Source: an uncultured Nocardiaceae bacterium
GTDB taxonomy: Bacteria; Actinomycetota; Actinomycetes; Mycobacteriales; Mycobacteriaceae
NCBI GenBank assembly: GCA_936936565.1
Contig: CAKZIX010000018.1
Span: 1 to 44,542, forward strand
Reading direction: 5' to 3'
DNA: 44,542 nucleotides
Made by a program: the position numbers and the translations under genes
Shown: positions 33,823 through 42,808 of the stretch, piece after piece
How positions within the stretch are numbered: the first letter of the stretch is position 1
Layout of the letters: the number at the start of each line of letters is the position of its first letter
Notes under the pieces: model-generated
The model's database searches: none
The model's input: only the letters and a program-made list of their open reading frames with translations
What the model was told of the DNA's origin: nothing

Positions 33823-34401
33823 ATGGATCACGACAAACCCACAGCCGTACCCGAGTCGTTGCAGTACCGCGACGGCCGGTACGCCCTGGAGCGGTTCGGC
33901 GCATCGCTGACCGATTGGTCCCCCCGCGCCTTGCGCATCTTCACCCGCGGGCTGCGGTCCATTCACCGGCCCTGGTTCGCCGTCCGGATGCCCACCGGGG
34001 TCGCCGAACTGACGACAACCGGCCGCAAGTCCGGGCAACCTCGCTCGACGTTCGTGCGCGCCTACCGCGACGGCGCGCGGGCCTACCTCGTCGCCATCAC
34101 CGGCGAGCACACGCTCTGGCTGAAGAACATCCGCGCGCACCCGACCGTCACGCTCCGGTTCGGCCGCAAGCGGTTCACCGGGGTCGCCCGCGATCCGCGC
34201 GACGCCGCCGAGCTCGCGGCCCTGCGCCGCGCCTTCACCCAGACGCACCCGTTCGACTACCCGGAGAACATGGTGCACCGCAGCGGTTTTCCCACGCGAG
34301 CGAAGATCGTGGAGCTGCACCTGGCGTGGCTGGAAGGTGGCACGCCGCTTGTCGTCGACCTCGACGTGCCCTCACCAGCCGCCGTCGACAAAGGCCAGTA
34401 G
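33823..34401 (+). CDS. Deazaflavin (F420)-dependent nitroreductase family protein
   Basis: 192 residues of the DDN/DUF385 family: split-barrel proteins using F420H2 in mycobacteria. The core TTTGRKSGQPRSTFVRAYRDG is followed by YLVAITG and the WLKNIRAHPTVTLRF segment. ATG 33823 has GAGAGGG at good spacing; ATG 33817 sits too close to it. Its last 30 bp overlap the convergent membrane-protein gene. Whether it reduces nitro compounds or quinones here is unknown. Confidence 0.85.
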   Translation: MDHDKPTAVPESLQYRDGRYALERFGASLTDWSPRALRIFTRGLRSIHRPWFAVRMPTGVAELTTTGRKSGQPRSTFVRAYRDGARAYLVAITGEHTLWLKNIRAHPTVTLRFGRKRFTGVARDPRDAAELAALRRAFTQTHPFDYPENMVHRSGFPTRAKIVELHLAWLEGGTPLVVDLDVPSPAAVDKGQ

Positions 34402-35142
34402 CGCGGGGCCGGGATCGGCCGCCGTCGTCGTGTTCGCCACGACCACCACCACGAGCGCCGCCGCGGTGAGCGCCGACAGCACACCGTAGGAGACAACGAT
34501 TCGCTGGGTCGTCCCGGTGCCGCGCAGCCGCCAGGCCGTCCACGCCAGAACCGCCAGAGTTGCCACCGTGAGGGCCGCAACGACGGCGAGTACCGCGTGG
34601 AAGCGGGCGAAGTCGCCGATCATCGCGTCGAGCACCGGCCCGGGCGTCGCGTCCGCGTGCACCACCTCCGACAACGGTCCGCGCACGTCGGCGAGTTCGG
34701 GCGCCGACAGCATCGGCAGCAGCGACGCATACGGCGCCAGCGCGCCTTGGACATTGGCCAGCACCGTCAGCAGGGCAAGCAGGCCGAGCAGCGTGACGCC
34801 GCTGCCCGCGCCCGCCAGCGCGATGCGGCGCCCAGTACCTATTCGGTTGTGCGCGAACCGCTTCCAGATTCCGACCGCGAGCGCAACGAGAACCACCAGC
34901 AGCAGCGCAGCAAGCGCGGCTTTCGCCACGTGGTAGCGGAACCAGTAGTCGACCACCGCGTCCAGCTCCGGCGTGGCCGCTCCGGTGCGCCACTGCGCGG
35001 CGAACGATTCCCCGAACGCCGTGCGCAGCTCGGCCTCGTCGGCGAAGTCGCCGCCCGCCAGCATGCGGGGCGCGAACACGAACGCGACGACGAGGACCGC
35101 GGCACCGGCGGTCAGCAGATATCCCGACGCAATCCGTAACAA
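34372..35142 (-). CDS. Four-helix membrane protein of unknown function
   Basis: 256 residues from TTG 35142 (GGAGG with 7-bp spacing). Membrane helices are near residues 6-25, 75-95, 110-130 and 190-250 in pairs. A hydrophilic loop between helices 1 and 2 (about 30-70) and another between 3 and 4 (PYASLLPMLSAPELADVRG) are probably external. The 3' end overlaps the nitroreductase gene. No family was recognised. Confidence 0.6.
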   Translation of the reverse strand: MLRIASGYLLTAGAAVLVVAFVFAPRMLAGGDFADEAELRTAFGESFAAQWRTGAATPELDAVVDYWFRYHVAKAALAALLLVVLVALAVGIWKRFAHNRIGTGRRIALAGAGSGVTLLGLLALLTVLANVQGALAPYASLLPMLSAPELADVRGPLSEVVHADATPGPVLDAMIGDFARFHAVLAVVAALTVATLAVLAWTAWRLRGTGTTQRIVVSYGVLSALTAAALVVVVVANTTTAADPGPALLAFVDGGW

Positions 35143-35337
35143 CCCAACCCCTCCGGCAGGTGACTCGACCGTGGGACTGAGCGCCCACTTTCGGCGCGCA
35201 GCAGGCAGTTTCAGCCTTTTCGGCGTCGATAATGGACGCTCTGTCCCGCGCCACCAACCTACCCACCGGTCGATCAGTAGACGAGGTGCTCGATCACGCT
35301 CCGCGCGGACTGACTCATCGACACATCGTCCGGCGGC

Positions 35338-36483
35338 CTATTGCGGCACGCCCCGCATGTGTCCGAAGAATTCCTCAGACTCCTCGAGCCCCTCGTAACT
35401 GGGGGCCACGTGCTCGCCGAACACCTTGCGCTCCTGCTTGCGGCGCAGGTCCAGGTGCGCCTCGGCGGGAATGTCGTAGCCATAGAGCTTTTGCGCCGCA
35501 CGCGGCGTCATCGTGATCGGATTGGTGGCCGGGATGCCGAGCGCGGCCGGCATCACGATGTCCGCGACGCCGGGCACCAACCACGACCACACCGCGTCGT
35601 ACAAATGCATGTTGCTGTTAATCGCGGTCATGAGCGCACGCATGGCAGGCTGCACGATCGCGTCCTCGGCCGCCGACTGCCGAATGCCGAACAGCTGGCG
35701 CATGTACTGCGGATACGTCGAGATCGTCGCCATCGCCGCCAGCCGGGACAGCAGCAGCAACGGCGGCGTCGCCCAATCTGGCTGATTCGGCGGCAGCGCA
35801 ACCTCGGTGTTGAGAATCATCCGGGCCATCGACTGTGCCGTCTGCGACGCGGCAAGCTTCGGTTTCCACGATTCGAAGAACGTGCGGACCTCCGCGCGCG
35901 ACCGCGGCACCTCGTCGGTGCTGATCGTCTGGCACTGCGCCGCGATTGCGCATTGCTCCCAGTATTCGGTTTCCTCGGCGTCGGACAACCGGCCCGGTCC
36001 GAATACCTCGTAGCAGTAGAGAATCGAATGCCACGCCGTCATATGAATCCACAGCTGCGAGCTCGGGGAATTCGAGTCGTAGCGGCCGCCGGTGACCGGG
36101 TCGTTTCCGATACCCAAAGAATGCACCTTCACCAGAATGTCGGCCGCCTTCGTCGCGGCCGCCGTGTCCCCGGCGGCGACGAGCGCGAAGTATCGCATCG
36201 TGCGCTCGTAGCGATTGCGCGGGCGCGACTTGACGCCGCCCGAATTCACAACGGACGCATTGAGATTGGGGTCGAGAAACTCGATCGTGACCGCCCGCTG
36301 AAAGCCCATGACGGCCGAACTCGGGTACATCCAGACCTTCCAGGTGACCGAACCTGGGCCGAAGAAGCCGTAATCGGGCAGCGGCTCGTATTTGCGTCGG
36401 ATCCGGTCGAGCCCGACCTCCCCCACCGAGCCGACCTTGTCGATTGCCTTGAACACGACATCCATGCTGGGCAAGACATCCAT
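35338..36483 (-). CDS. DUF2236 (MpaB/Lcp-like) oxygenase-family protein
   Basis: 381 residues from ATG 36483, chosen for the GGAGGTCGGA just upstream. DUF2236 proteins are related to MpaB and the rubber oxygenase Lcp and can bind haem through conserved His. Here WIHMTAWHSILYCYEVFGP contains two His, and MHLYDAVWSWLVPG is a later conserved segment. The N-terminal GPGSVTWKVWMYPS is typical. There is no signal peptide. Substrates are unknown. Confidence 0.8.
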   Translation of the reverse strand: MDVLPSMDVVFKAIDKVGSVGEVGLDRIRRKYEPLPDYGFFGPGSVTWKVWMYPSSAVMGFQRAVTIEFLDPNLNASVVNSGGVKSRPRNRYERTMRYFALVAAGDTAAATKAADILVKVHSLGIGNDPVTGGRYDSNSPSSQLWIHMTAWHSILYCYEVFGPGRLSDAEETEYWEQCAIAAQCQTISTDEVPRSRAEVRTFFESWKPKLAASQTAQSMARMILNTEVALPPNQPDWATPPLLLLSRLAAMATISTYPQYMRQLFGIRQSAAEDAIVQPAMRALMTAINSNMHLYDAVWSWLVPGVADIVMPAALGIPATNPITMTPRAAQKLYGYDIPAEAHLDLRRKQERKVFGEHVAPSYEGLEESEEFFGHMRGVPQ

Positions 36484-36609
36484 TCCGACCTCCACGAGCC
36501 AGCGGAGCGGTGGCACACCGTCTGTCAACTGTACGTCCAGGGACTCGCACCCCGTGCAGGAAAGCCGGGGTGCGAGCGAGGACCCGGCGATGTTGTTCGC
36601 GCAGGCCGA

Positions 36610-36933
36610 TCAGAAGTAGGCGATGCCCCAGGACCGCAGGCTGAACGGGACGTCGCAGCTGGACCACGACTGCTGCCCGCCGAAGTCGACGGGGTTGCCC
36701 CAGCGCTCGTACCACGCGCCACTGGATCCGGCCGACCAGTTCCAGCAGGAGATGTACACCCGCTGCCGACCGTTGGTTCCACAGGTCGAGTAGGCGGAGG
36801 TACCGAAGATCGACGTGACGGTACACGCCTGAGGCACCTCCGCGGACGCCGTGCCGGCGGCGGTGAGCGGTACGACGCCGACGAGCGCGGCGCCCAGAGC
36901 AGCGACGATCGATCGCTTGGCCAACGTGCGCAT
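36610..36933 (-). CDS. Small secreted Trp/Cys-rich protein
   Basis: 107 residues from ATG 36933 with AAGGAGG upstream. A clear signal peptide (RSIVAALGAALVGVVPLTAAG, cleavage near ASA-EVP at residue about 31) precedes a 76-residue mature part rich in Trp, Ser and Gly. It has four Cys (QACTV, STCGT, ISCWN, SSCDV) that can form two disulfides. No known family was recognised; it is likely a small exported effector or binding protein. Confidence 0.7.
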   Translation of the reverse strand: MRTLAKRSIVAALGAALVGVVPLTAAGTASAEVPQACTVTSIFGTSAYSTCGTNGRQRVYISCWNWSAGSSGAWYERWGNPVDFGGQQSWSSCDVPFSLRSWGIAYF

Positions 36934-37347
36934 GATGAATCCTCCTTCGCAGGTCCGGGTGTCCCCGACCACGTTCCCGGAGTGGTTGCATGATGTGCCG
37001 TCTAGATCGTGGCACACGAAGATCTGTTACGCGGGTCGATTCGCCGTCGCCGTCATACGGCAAATGCGCTGCGGCCGTGCAGCTTCCCAGCAACCCGCCC
37101 GCGCCCAGCGATCGGCCGAAGCCGTTCGGCTCGCTTCCGAACATGTCGTAGTCCTTCCGCACCGTCGGCGCCCGAGCGCAGTCCGCCGATGGCCGCACCC
37201 TGCCGCAGCACGGCGAGCGCACCACCGAGACCGTGAGCGCGCCGCCATCGACGCCGGCACCGAGCAGCGATGCACCCCGACGGCGAACTGGTTCCGTCTG
37301 CCTTCCGATCCCGCCACAGGTTGCGCTGAACGCAGCTGGGGCACTGA

Positions 37348-37367
37348 TTGTGGAAACGTTTCCACAA
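37348..37367. promoter_or_regulatory. LacI-family operator O1 (perfect 20-bp palindrome)
   Basis: TTGTGGAAACGTTTCCACAA is a perfect palindrome with the central CG and the TGGAAACG half-site common to LacI-type regulators. It lies about 120 bp before the regulator gene. Its centre is 100 bp from that of operator O2. Confidence 0.75.
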
Positions 37368-37409
37368 TTTTCCACAGCTAGTTGCCCCAGCTCACAGGCG
37401 CGTGTACCG

Positions 37410-37425
37410 TGTGATGTCAATCACA
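37410..37425. promoter_or_regulatory. CRP/GlxR-type site TGTGA-N6-TCACA
   Basis: TGTGATGTCAATCACA matches the TGTGA-N6-TCACA consensus used by CRP-type regulators (GlxR, Rv3676) with both half-sites perfect. It lies between the two LacI operators, 55 bp before the lacI-type start codon. Confidence 0.6.
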
Positions 37426-37450
37426 ACCCACCGCTAATACGCGCTACTGC

Positions 37451-37464
37451 TGGAAACGATTCCA
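37451..37464. promoter_or_regulatory. LacI-family operator O2
   Basis: TGGAAACGATTCCA is the O1 core with one mismatched centre-flanking pair. It is immediately before the lacI-type gene (start 37480) and inside its probable leader or promoter. Confidence 0.65.
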
Positions 37465-37479
37465 ACGAGAGGACCCCCG

Positions 37480-38487
37480 GTGATCGAGAAGCCGACGTTG
37501 CAACACGTCGCCGACCTGGCAGGCGTTTCACTCGCCTCCGCCTCTCGCGCTTTGGCCGGGCAGACGGCCAGCCCCGCGACGGTGAAGAAGGTCCGCTTCG
37601 CAGCCAAGAAGCTCGGTTACGTCCCGGACTCGACGGCGCGTTCGCTCCGATTCGGCGGCACCCGCCAAGTCGTGTTTGCAGTGGACGACATCGGCAACCC
37701 GAACTACGTCGAGATGCTGCGCGCGATCGAGCAGGAAATCGGATCCGTCGGCTACCGGCTGAACGTCACTGCCACCGGCCGCGACATCCGCTCGGTCATG
37801 TCGCTCGTGCGCAGCCTTACCGGCGGCTTCGGCGACGGCCTCATCATTTCCCCGCTGCGCGTCAACGCCGAACTGCGGCGCGCGCTGCAGGAGTCGTCCA
37901 TACCGGTGGTGGTCATCGGCAGGCTGGACGCCGACGCCGCGATCGACCGCGTCGGCGTCGACTCGGCGCAGGCCCTCGAGCTTGCCGTGGACCACCTGTT
38001 CGAGCTCGGCAAGCGGCGCATCGCATTCGTCAACGGCCCGCTGGACACCAACCCCGGATCGGCCCGGCGCCGCGGGTTTCTCGCCGCCTCCGAACGTCTG
38101 GGGCTGGCCGTCGACGAGCAGCTGATCGTGCAGGCGTCGGACTTCACCGCCGGGGCGGGCAAGGCTGCCACCGAAATTCTGCTCGCCCGAACGGAATTCG
38201 ACGCCATCGTGGGCGCGAACGACCTGATTGCCATGGGCGCGATCAGCGCCTGCGTCGCGGCCGGCGTCGACGTCCCCGGCCACGTCGCCGTGACGGGCAT
38301 GGACGACACCGAGATCGCCTCGATCTACAACCCGCCGCTCACCAGTGTCTCGCTGCTGGCGGCCGAACGCGGCCGGCTCGCGGCCCGGCTTCTGTTGCAG
38401 CGCTTCGCCGATCCGGCGCGCGCTCCCGAAACCCTCACGGTGAACCCGTTTCTGACCATTCGTGAATCGTCGACGGTGAAGGACTGA
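37480..38487 (+). CDS. LacI-family transcriptional regulator of the ABC operon
   Basis: 335 residues from GTG 37480. The N-terminal helix-turn-helix is TLQHVADLAGVSLASASRAL, followed by the hinge SPATVKKVRFAAKKLGYVPD with the usual A-R-S-L boundary. The C-terminal sugar-binding PBP-I fold includes GDGLIISPLR, NGPLDTNPGSARRRGF and GANDLIAMG. It is encoded first in the operon, with two operator-like palindromes upstream, so it likely regulates itself and the six genes downstream. The effector is probably a ribosyl sugar or nucleoside. Confidence 0.9.
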   Translation: MIEKPTLQHVADLAGVSLASASRALAGQTASPATVKKVRFAAKKLGYVPDSTARSLRFGGTRQVVFAVDDIGNPNYVEMLRAIEQEIGSVGYRLNVTATGRDIRSVMSLVRSLTGGFGDGLIISPLRVNAELRRALQESSIPVVVIGRLDADAAIDRVGVDSAQALELAVDHLFELGKRRIAFVNGPLDTNPGSARRRGFLAASERLGLAVDEQLIVQASDFTAGAGKAATEILLARTEFDAIVGANDLIAMGAISACVAAGVDVPGHVAVTGMDDTEIASIYNPPLTSVSLLAAERGRLAARLLLQRFADPARAPETLTVNPFLTIRESSTVKD

Positions 38488-38489
38488 CC

Positions 38490-39458
38490 ATGTACGCCGA
38501 CCTACGACGGCCTCCGTCGCCGGAGCAGCACACCGCAAGGCGCCGAACGCTGTTCGCGCGCAAGCAGCCGACCTCGGCAGCCGGGGCCGCGCTCGGCGGC
38601 CGGCAGACGTGGCTGCTGGTGCTGCCCGCCCTGATCCCGGTGCTGGCGCTGAGCGTGTTCCCGCTGCTGCGCGGCATCATGCTCGGCTTCACCGACGCCA
38701 GCGCCGGCTACAACCGGCCCGTCAACTTCAACGGCATCGACAACTACACCCGGCTGGCCGGCGACGAACTGTTCTGGTCCTCGTTCCGCATCGGCATCAT
38801 CTGGGCAGTTTCGGTCACGCTGCTGCAGTTCCTCGCCTCGCTGGGACTTGCGTTGCTGCTCAACGCAAATCTGCGGTTCCGGGCCGTGGCCCGCACACTG
38901 GCGCTGGTGCCCTGGGCCATTCCGCCGGTGATCATCGCGATCATGTGGCGGCTGATGCTGAACCCGACCGCCGGACCCGTGGACAAGATGATGGGATCGG
39001 TCGGGCTGCCCGACGACATCAACTGGCTCGGAGATCCGAACTGGGCGCTGCCCGCGGTGATCGTCGTCGGCGTCTGGGCCGGCATGCCGCAGACCACCGT
39101 CACGCTGCTGGCCGGGCTGCAGAACGTGCCGGGCGAACTGCACGAGGCGGCCGCACTGGACGGCGCCGGCGTGCTGCGGCGGCTGTGGCACGTCACGTTG
39201 CCCGGGCTGCGGCCGGTGATCTACGCGATCACCACGCTGGACTTCATCTGGAACTTCAACCAATTCGCGCTCGTGTACGTGCTCACCGCGGGCGGTCCGG
39301 GCGGCGACACGATGCTGCCGATGCTCTTCGCATACAACGAGGCCTTCAAATACGGCCACTTCGGTTACGCCTCCGCGATGGGCAACGTGATGGTCGTCGT
39401 CATTGCGTTGTTCCTCCTGTTCTACCTCCGCCAGCAAACCAAGGAGCGCCAGCAATGA
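38490..39458 (+). CDS. ABC transporter permease (MalF/UgpA-type)
   Basis: 322 residues, two bases after the regulator stop. About six membrane helices, starting with WLLVLPALIPVLALSVFPLL. The cytosolic EAA loop is EAAALDGAGVLRRLWHVTLPGL near residue 220. It pairs with the next permease; the two overlap at ATGA (39455-39458). CUT1-type sugar importer permease. Confidence 0.9.
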   Translation: MYADLRRPPSPEQHTARRRTLFARKQPTSAAGAALGGRQTWLLVLPALIPVLALSVFPLLRGIMLGFTDASAGYNRPVNFNGIDNYTRLAGDELFWSSFRIGIIWAVSVTLLQFLASLGLALLLNANLRFRAVARTLALVPWAIPPVIIAIMWRLMLNPTAGPVDKMMGSVGLPDDINWLGDPNWALPAVIVVGVWAGMPQTTVTLLAGLQNVPGELHEAAALDGAGVLRRLWHVTLPGLRPVIYAITTLDFIWNFNQFALVYVLTAGGPGGDTMLPMLFAYNEAFKYGHFGYASAMGNVMVVVIALFLLFYLRQQTKERQQ

Positions 39459-40306
39459 CTACCTCGGTACTCGGGCCGCGACGGCACGCCGGTCGTGCCC
39501 TGCAATACCTCGCACTGGCGGGATACATTCTCTTCCTTGCCTTTCCGCTGTTCTTCTTGCTCAGCGCGGCGTTCAAGACCAACCCCGAGCTGCAGTCGCT
39601 GGACGCCGGACTACTCCCCGAAGGCGCGTACTTCGGCAACTTCACCGCGGCCTTGGAGAAGGTGAACCTGCTGCGCGCGCTCACCAACAGCGTGCTGGTG
39701 GCGCTGGCGTCCACCGTGATCGTCGTGGCGATCTCGGTGCCGGCCGCCTATGCGTTGTCGCGGACCCGGTCGCGGCTGCGGCAGGTGTCGTTCGCGTGGA
39801 TCCTGCTCAGCCAGATGTTCCCGTTCATTCTGATCGTCATTCCGCTGTTCCTGCTGCTGACCAAGTTCGGACTGATCAACAGCCTGTACGGGCTGACGAT
39901 GGTCTACACCGTCTGGTGCCTGCCGTTCGCCCTGTGGATGCTGCAGGGGCACATGAGCGCCATCCCGGTGGATCTCGAAGAGGCGGCGGCACTTGACGGC
40001 GCGAGCCGGCTGCGCGTGCTCCGGTCGGTCGTGATGCCACTGCTGGCTCCGGGAATCGTTGCCACCAGCCTGTTTTCGTTTATCACCGCCTACAGCGACT
40101 TCTTCTTCGCCCTCGTCACCATCCGCAGCGAACAGAACCAGACGCTGCCGCTGGCGCTGGCCCGGTTCGTCGGCGCCGAGGGCATCGTCCAACTCGGCCC
40201 GCTGGCCGCCGCGTCGCTGCTGGCCACCGTGCCCAGCCTCGCTTTCTTCGCATTCGCGCAGCGCCGGCTGACATCTGGGCTGCTTTCGGGCGCCGTCAAG
40301 GGCTAG
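39455..40306 (+). CDS. ABC transporter permease (MalG/UgpE-type)
   Basis: 283 residues from ATG 39455, overlapping the previous stop. The N-terminal helix is ALAGYILFLAFPLFFLLSAAF. The EAA loop is EEAAALDGASRLRVLRSVVMP (about residue 180). The last helices lie in the C-terminal third. It is the second half of the CUT1-type membrane channel. Confidence 0.9.
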   Translation: MTTSVLGPRRHAGRALQYLALAGYILFLAFPLFFLLSAAFKTNPELQSLDAGLLPEGAYFGNFTAALEKVNLLRALTNSVLVALASTVIVVAISVPAAYALSRTRSRLRQVSFAWILLSQMFPFILIVIPLFLLLTKFGLINSLYGLTMVYTVWCLPFALWMLQGHMSAIPVDLEEAAALDGASRLRVLRSVVMPLLAPGIVATSLFSFITAYSDFFFALVTIRSEQNQTLPLALARFVGAEGIVQLGPLAAASLLATVPSLAFFAFAQRRLTSGLLSGAVKG

Positions 40307-40335
40307 CAATTCCCACCATCGCAGGAGGTAAGAAA

Positions 40336-41607
40336 ATGAAACGACTGAGTGTGGTTGCGGCCGTGTGTGCCGCGACCGTGAGCTTGCTGGCCGCCGGCTG
40401 CAGCGGCGTCGGCGAGGGCGGACCCGTCAAACTGACGTTCCAGAGCCTGGCGTTCCAGGACAGCACGGTCGCGGCGACCGCCGACATCGTCGCCCAGTGG
40501 AATCGGGCCAATCCCGATGTGCAGGTGGAGATCCTGCAGAGCAACTACGACGACGTGCACGACCAGCTCGTCACGCAGTTCCAGAGCGACACCGCCCCGG
40601 ACCTGATCTACGACGAAGCCTCCGACATCGCCGGGTTCGCGCACCAGGGCTACCTCGCCGACCTGAGCACCTACCTCAGCGACGAGCTGAAAAATGCTGT
40701 CGACAAAGAGTTCTGGGATATCACCACGATCGGCGGCAAGGTGGTCGCGGTGCCGACGCTGGTGCAGTCCTACGTCGCGTTCGTCAACACCGACGCCCTG
40801 GCCGCAGCCGGCGTCGCGATGCCGAGCAACACCAGCCTGACGTGGGACGAGCTGCGCGCGCTGGCGAAGCGGCTCACCGCCGACGGCCGCTACGGCGTCG
40901 GGTGGGGGCTCAAGCAGCCGGCCTCGGCGGTGGTGAACACCGCGCTCGCCTACGGTGGCGGATTCTTCGACGTCGAAGACGACGGCTCCGCGTCGATCTC
41001 CGTCGGTGACGGCGAGCTCGCGGTCCCGGATGTCCTGCGCAACATGCTGATCGACGACAAGTCGATGGACCCGGTCGCCGCGACGCAAAGCACCGCCGAC
41101 ACCGTGCCCGGCTTCTTCGCAGGCAAGTACGCGATCTTCATGGGTGCCAGTTACCTTGCCCAGCAACTGACTTCCGCGGCACCGGCCGGCTTCAACTTCA
41201 CCGTGCTGCCACCGCTGGCCGGTAGCAAGGGCACCGCGCAGGCGGCGAATCCGCAGACGCTGTCGATCGCGGCACAGAGCCGGCACCCGCAGGAAGCCGC
41301 CCAGTTCCTCGATTTCTACATGAACGCCGACAACCAGGCGCGGCTGGCCGAGTCCGACTGGCTGCGGCCGGTGTCGCGCCCGGCGCTGGAACGGCTGGCG
41401 GCCAACACCGCCAACAAGCCCATCTGGAAGCCGCTGCTCGCCGCCACCGAGGGTCTGCGCGGTGCGCCGTTCACCAAGACGCTCAACTACCCGCAGTGGA
41501 AGCTGCAGTACCTCACGCCGGGTCTGCAGAAGTACTTCGCCGGCCGGATGTCGCGCGCCGAGCTGGCCGCGTCGCTCACCGACGGCTGGAAGTCGATCGG
41601 CCGATAA
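40336..41607 (+). CDS. ABC transporter substrate-binding lipoprotein (SBP_bac_1-type)
   Basis: 423 residues; GGAGG lies before ATG 40336. The signal peptide ends in the lipobox LLAAGCSG (Cys about 22). The mature protein has the sugar-binding signature of CUT1 receptors (WNRANPDVQVEI, TAPDLIYDEASDIAGFAHQGYLADL) and a C-terminal ALERLAANTAN region. It probably captures the pathway's substrate for the two permeases. Its ligand cannot be told from sequence; the context suggests a ribosyl compound. Confidence 0.9.
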   Translation: MKRLSVVAAVCAATVSLLAAGCSGVGEGGPVKLTFQSLAFQDSTVAATADIVAQWNRANPDVQVEILQSNYDDVHDQLVTQFQSDTAPDLIYDEASDIAGFAHQGYLADLSTYLSDELKNAVDKEFWDITTIGGKVVAVPTLVQSYVAFVNTDALAAAGVAMPSNTSLTWDELRALAKRLTADGRYGVGWGLKQPASAVVNTALAYGGGFFDVEDDGSASISVGDGELAVPDVLRNMLIDDKSMDPVAATQSTADTVPGFFAGKYAIFMGASYLAQQLTSAAPAGFNFTVLPPLAGSKGTAQAANPQTLSIAAQSRHPQEAAQFLDFYMNADNQARLAESDWLRPVSRPALERLAANTANKPIWKPLLAATEGLRGAPFTKTLNYPQWKLQYLTPGLQKYFAGRMSRAELAASLTDGWKSIGR

Positions 41608-41647
41608 CCGCTTGCCGCACAACCACTTCGAATTCGAGGAGACATCC

Positions 41648-42808
41648 ATGACCTGGCTTCGTGACCGGATCGCCGCCGTGCTCGCCGGCTCCGCCATCGG
41701 CGACGCCCTGGGCGGACCGACCGAGGGCTTCAGCCCCGAACAGATCCAGCAGCGCTACGGCGGGCGGATCACCGGAATCGTCCCGCCGTTCTACGACGAC
41801 TGGGAGACCCACCGGCCGTTCAGCCCGTGGCACAAGGGCGACGGCCACATCACCGACGACACCCTGATGACGCAGGCGCTGATCGAGGTGTACGCCAAAC
41901 GGCGCGACCATCTCGATGCGTTCGCGATGGCCGCGGACCTGGTGCCGCTGCTGCTCACCGACTGGACCTGGATTCCGGAGATGGGCCGCGAGGCGGTGCG
42001 CCTGCAGCGCATCTTCCTCGCCGAGAAGTGGATGGTGACGCGACTGCAGTACGGCCACGTCGACCCGCGCGAAGCCGGCGTCGGCAACATCGTCAATTGC
42101 GGTGCGGCCATGTACATGGCGCCGACCGGCGTGGTCAACGCCGGAAACCCGCGCCGCGCCTACGACGAGGCCATCGACATGGCCGGGGCGCACCAGTCGA
42201 GCTACGGACGGGAGGCGGCGGGCGTCTTCGCCGCCGCGGTGGCCGCTTCGCTGACCGTCGGGGCCACCGTCGACGACGTCGTGGACGTCGCGGTCGAGCT
42301 CGCCCACGACGGCACCAGGGCCGCGCTCGAGGCCGTCGCGAAGGCGGCCCGCAACGTGCCCGAAGGCGCCTCCGACGACCACATCGGCACCGCACTGCGC
42401 GATGCGATCCGTCCGTTCGACACCGTCGGCGAGCAGTACCGCCAGCCGGCGATGGATGCCCGATTGCCTTCGCGCACAAAGTCGATCGAAGAGCTGCCGG
42501 TGGCGCTCGGGATGCTGCTGGCCTACCGTGCCGACTTCCGCGCCACCATCCTCGGCTCGATCAACTACGGGCGCGACTGCGACTCGATCGCCAGCATGGC
42601 CGGATCGATCGCCGGTGGGCTGGGCGGCCGCGAGGTCGTCGCCACCGATTGGCTGGACGCAGTCGTGACGGCGAGCAAGCTCGACTTCGACAAGTGGGTG
42701 ACCATGCTCACCGACGTCACCGAAGACATCCGGGCCCGCGATATCGACCGGGTCCGAGCCGAGCTGCGGGCCTTGGAGCAGGTCGCACAGGTGGGCGCGG
42801 CGCGATGA
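41648..42808 (+). CDS. ADP-ribosylglycohydrolase family protein
   Basis: 386 residues from ATG 41648, with GAGGAGA upstream. ADP-ribosylglycohydrolases cleave N- or O-glycosidic bonds to ribose using a di-Mg2+ site. Here DDT (HITDDTLMT, about residue 76) and GRDCDSIASMAGSIAGG (about 310) supply the metal ligands, and GSAIGDALGGPTEG opens the fold. In this operon its most likely task is splitting an imported ribosyl compound to give a sugar for the kinase downstream. The stop overlaps the next start (ATGA). Confidence 0.87.
   Translation: MTWLRDRIAAVLAGSAIGDALGGPTEGFSPEQIQQRYGGRITGIVPPFYDDWETHRPFSPWHKGDGHITDDTLMTQALIEVYAKRRDHLDAFAMAADLVPLLLTDWTWIPEMGREAVRLQRIFLAEKWMVTRLQYGHVDPREAGVGNIVNCGAAMYMAPTGVVNAGNPRRAYDEAIDMAGAHQSSYGREAAGVFAAAVAASLTVGATVDDVVDVAVELAHDGTRAALEAVAKAARNVPEGASDDHIGTALRDAIRPFDTVGEQYRQPAMDARLPSRTKSIEELPVALGMLLAYRADFRATILGSINYGRDCDSIASMAGSIAGGLGGREVVATDWLDAVVTASKLDFDKWVTMLTDVTEDIRARDIDRVRAELRALEQVAQVGAAR

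Larger units (their letters stand above)
36934..37479. other. Long intergenic region upstream of the ABC operon
   Basis: 546 bp without a supported gene. The right end holds two LacI-type operators and a CRP/GlxR-like site (listed separately). A minus-strand frame near 37030-37145 has a fair ribosome-binding site but no recognisable product. Confidence 0.5.

Noticed and set aside
37018..37145. Minus-strand frame starting MFGSEPNGFG with a fair ribosome-binding site
   Set aside because: No match to a family, no end inside the intergenic region and it overlaps the secreted-protein gene region antisense.
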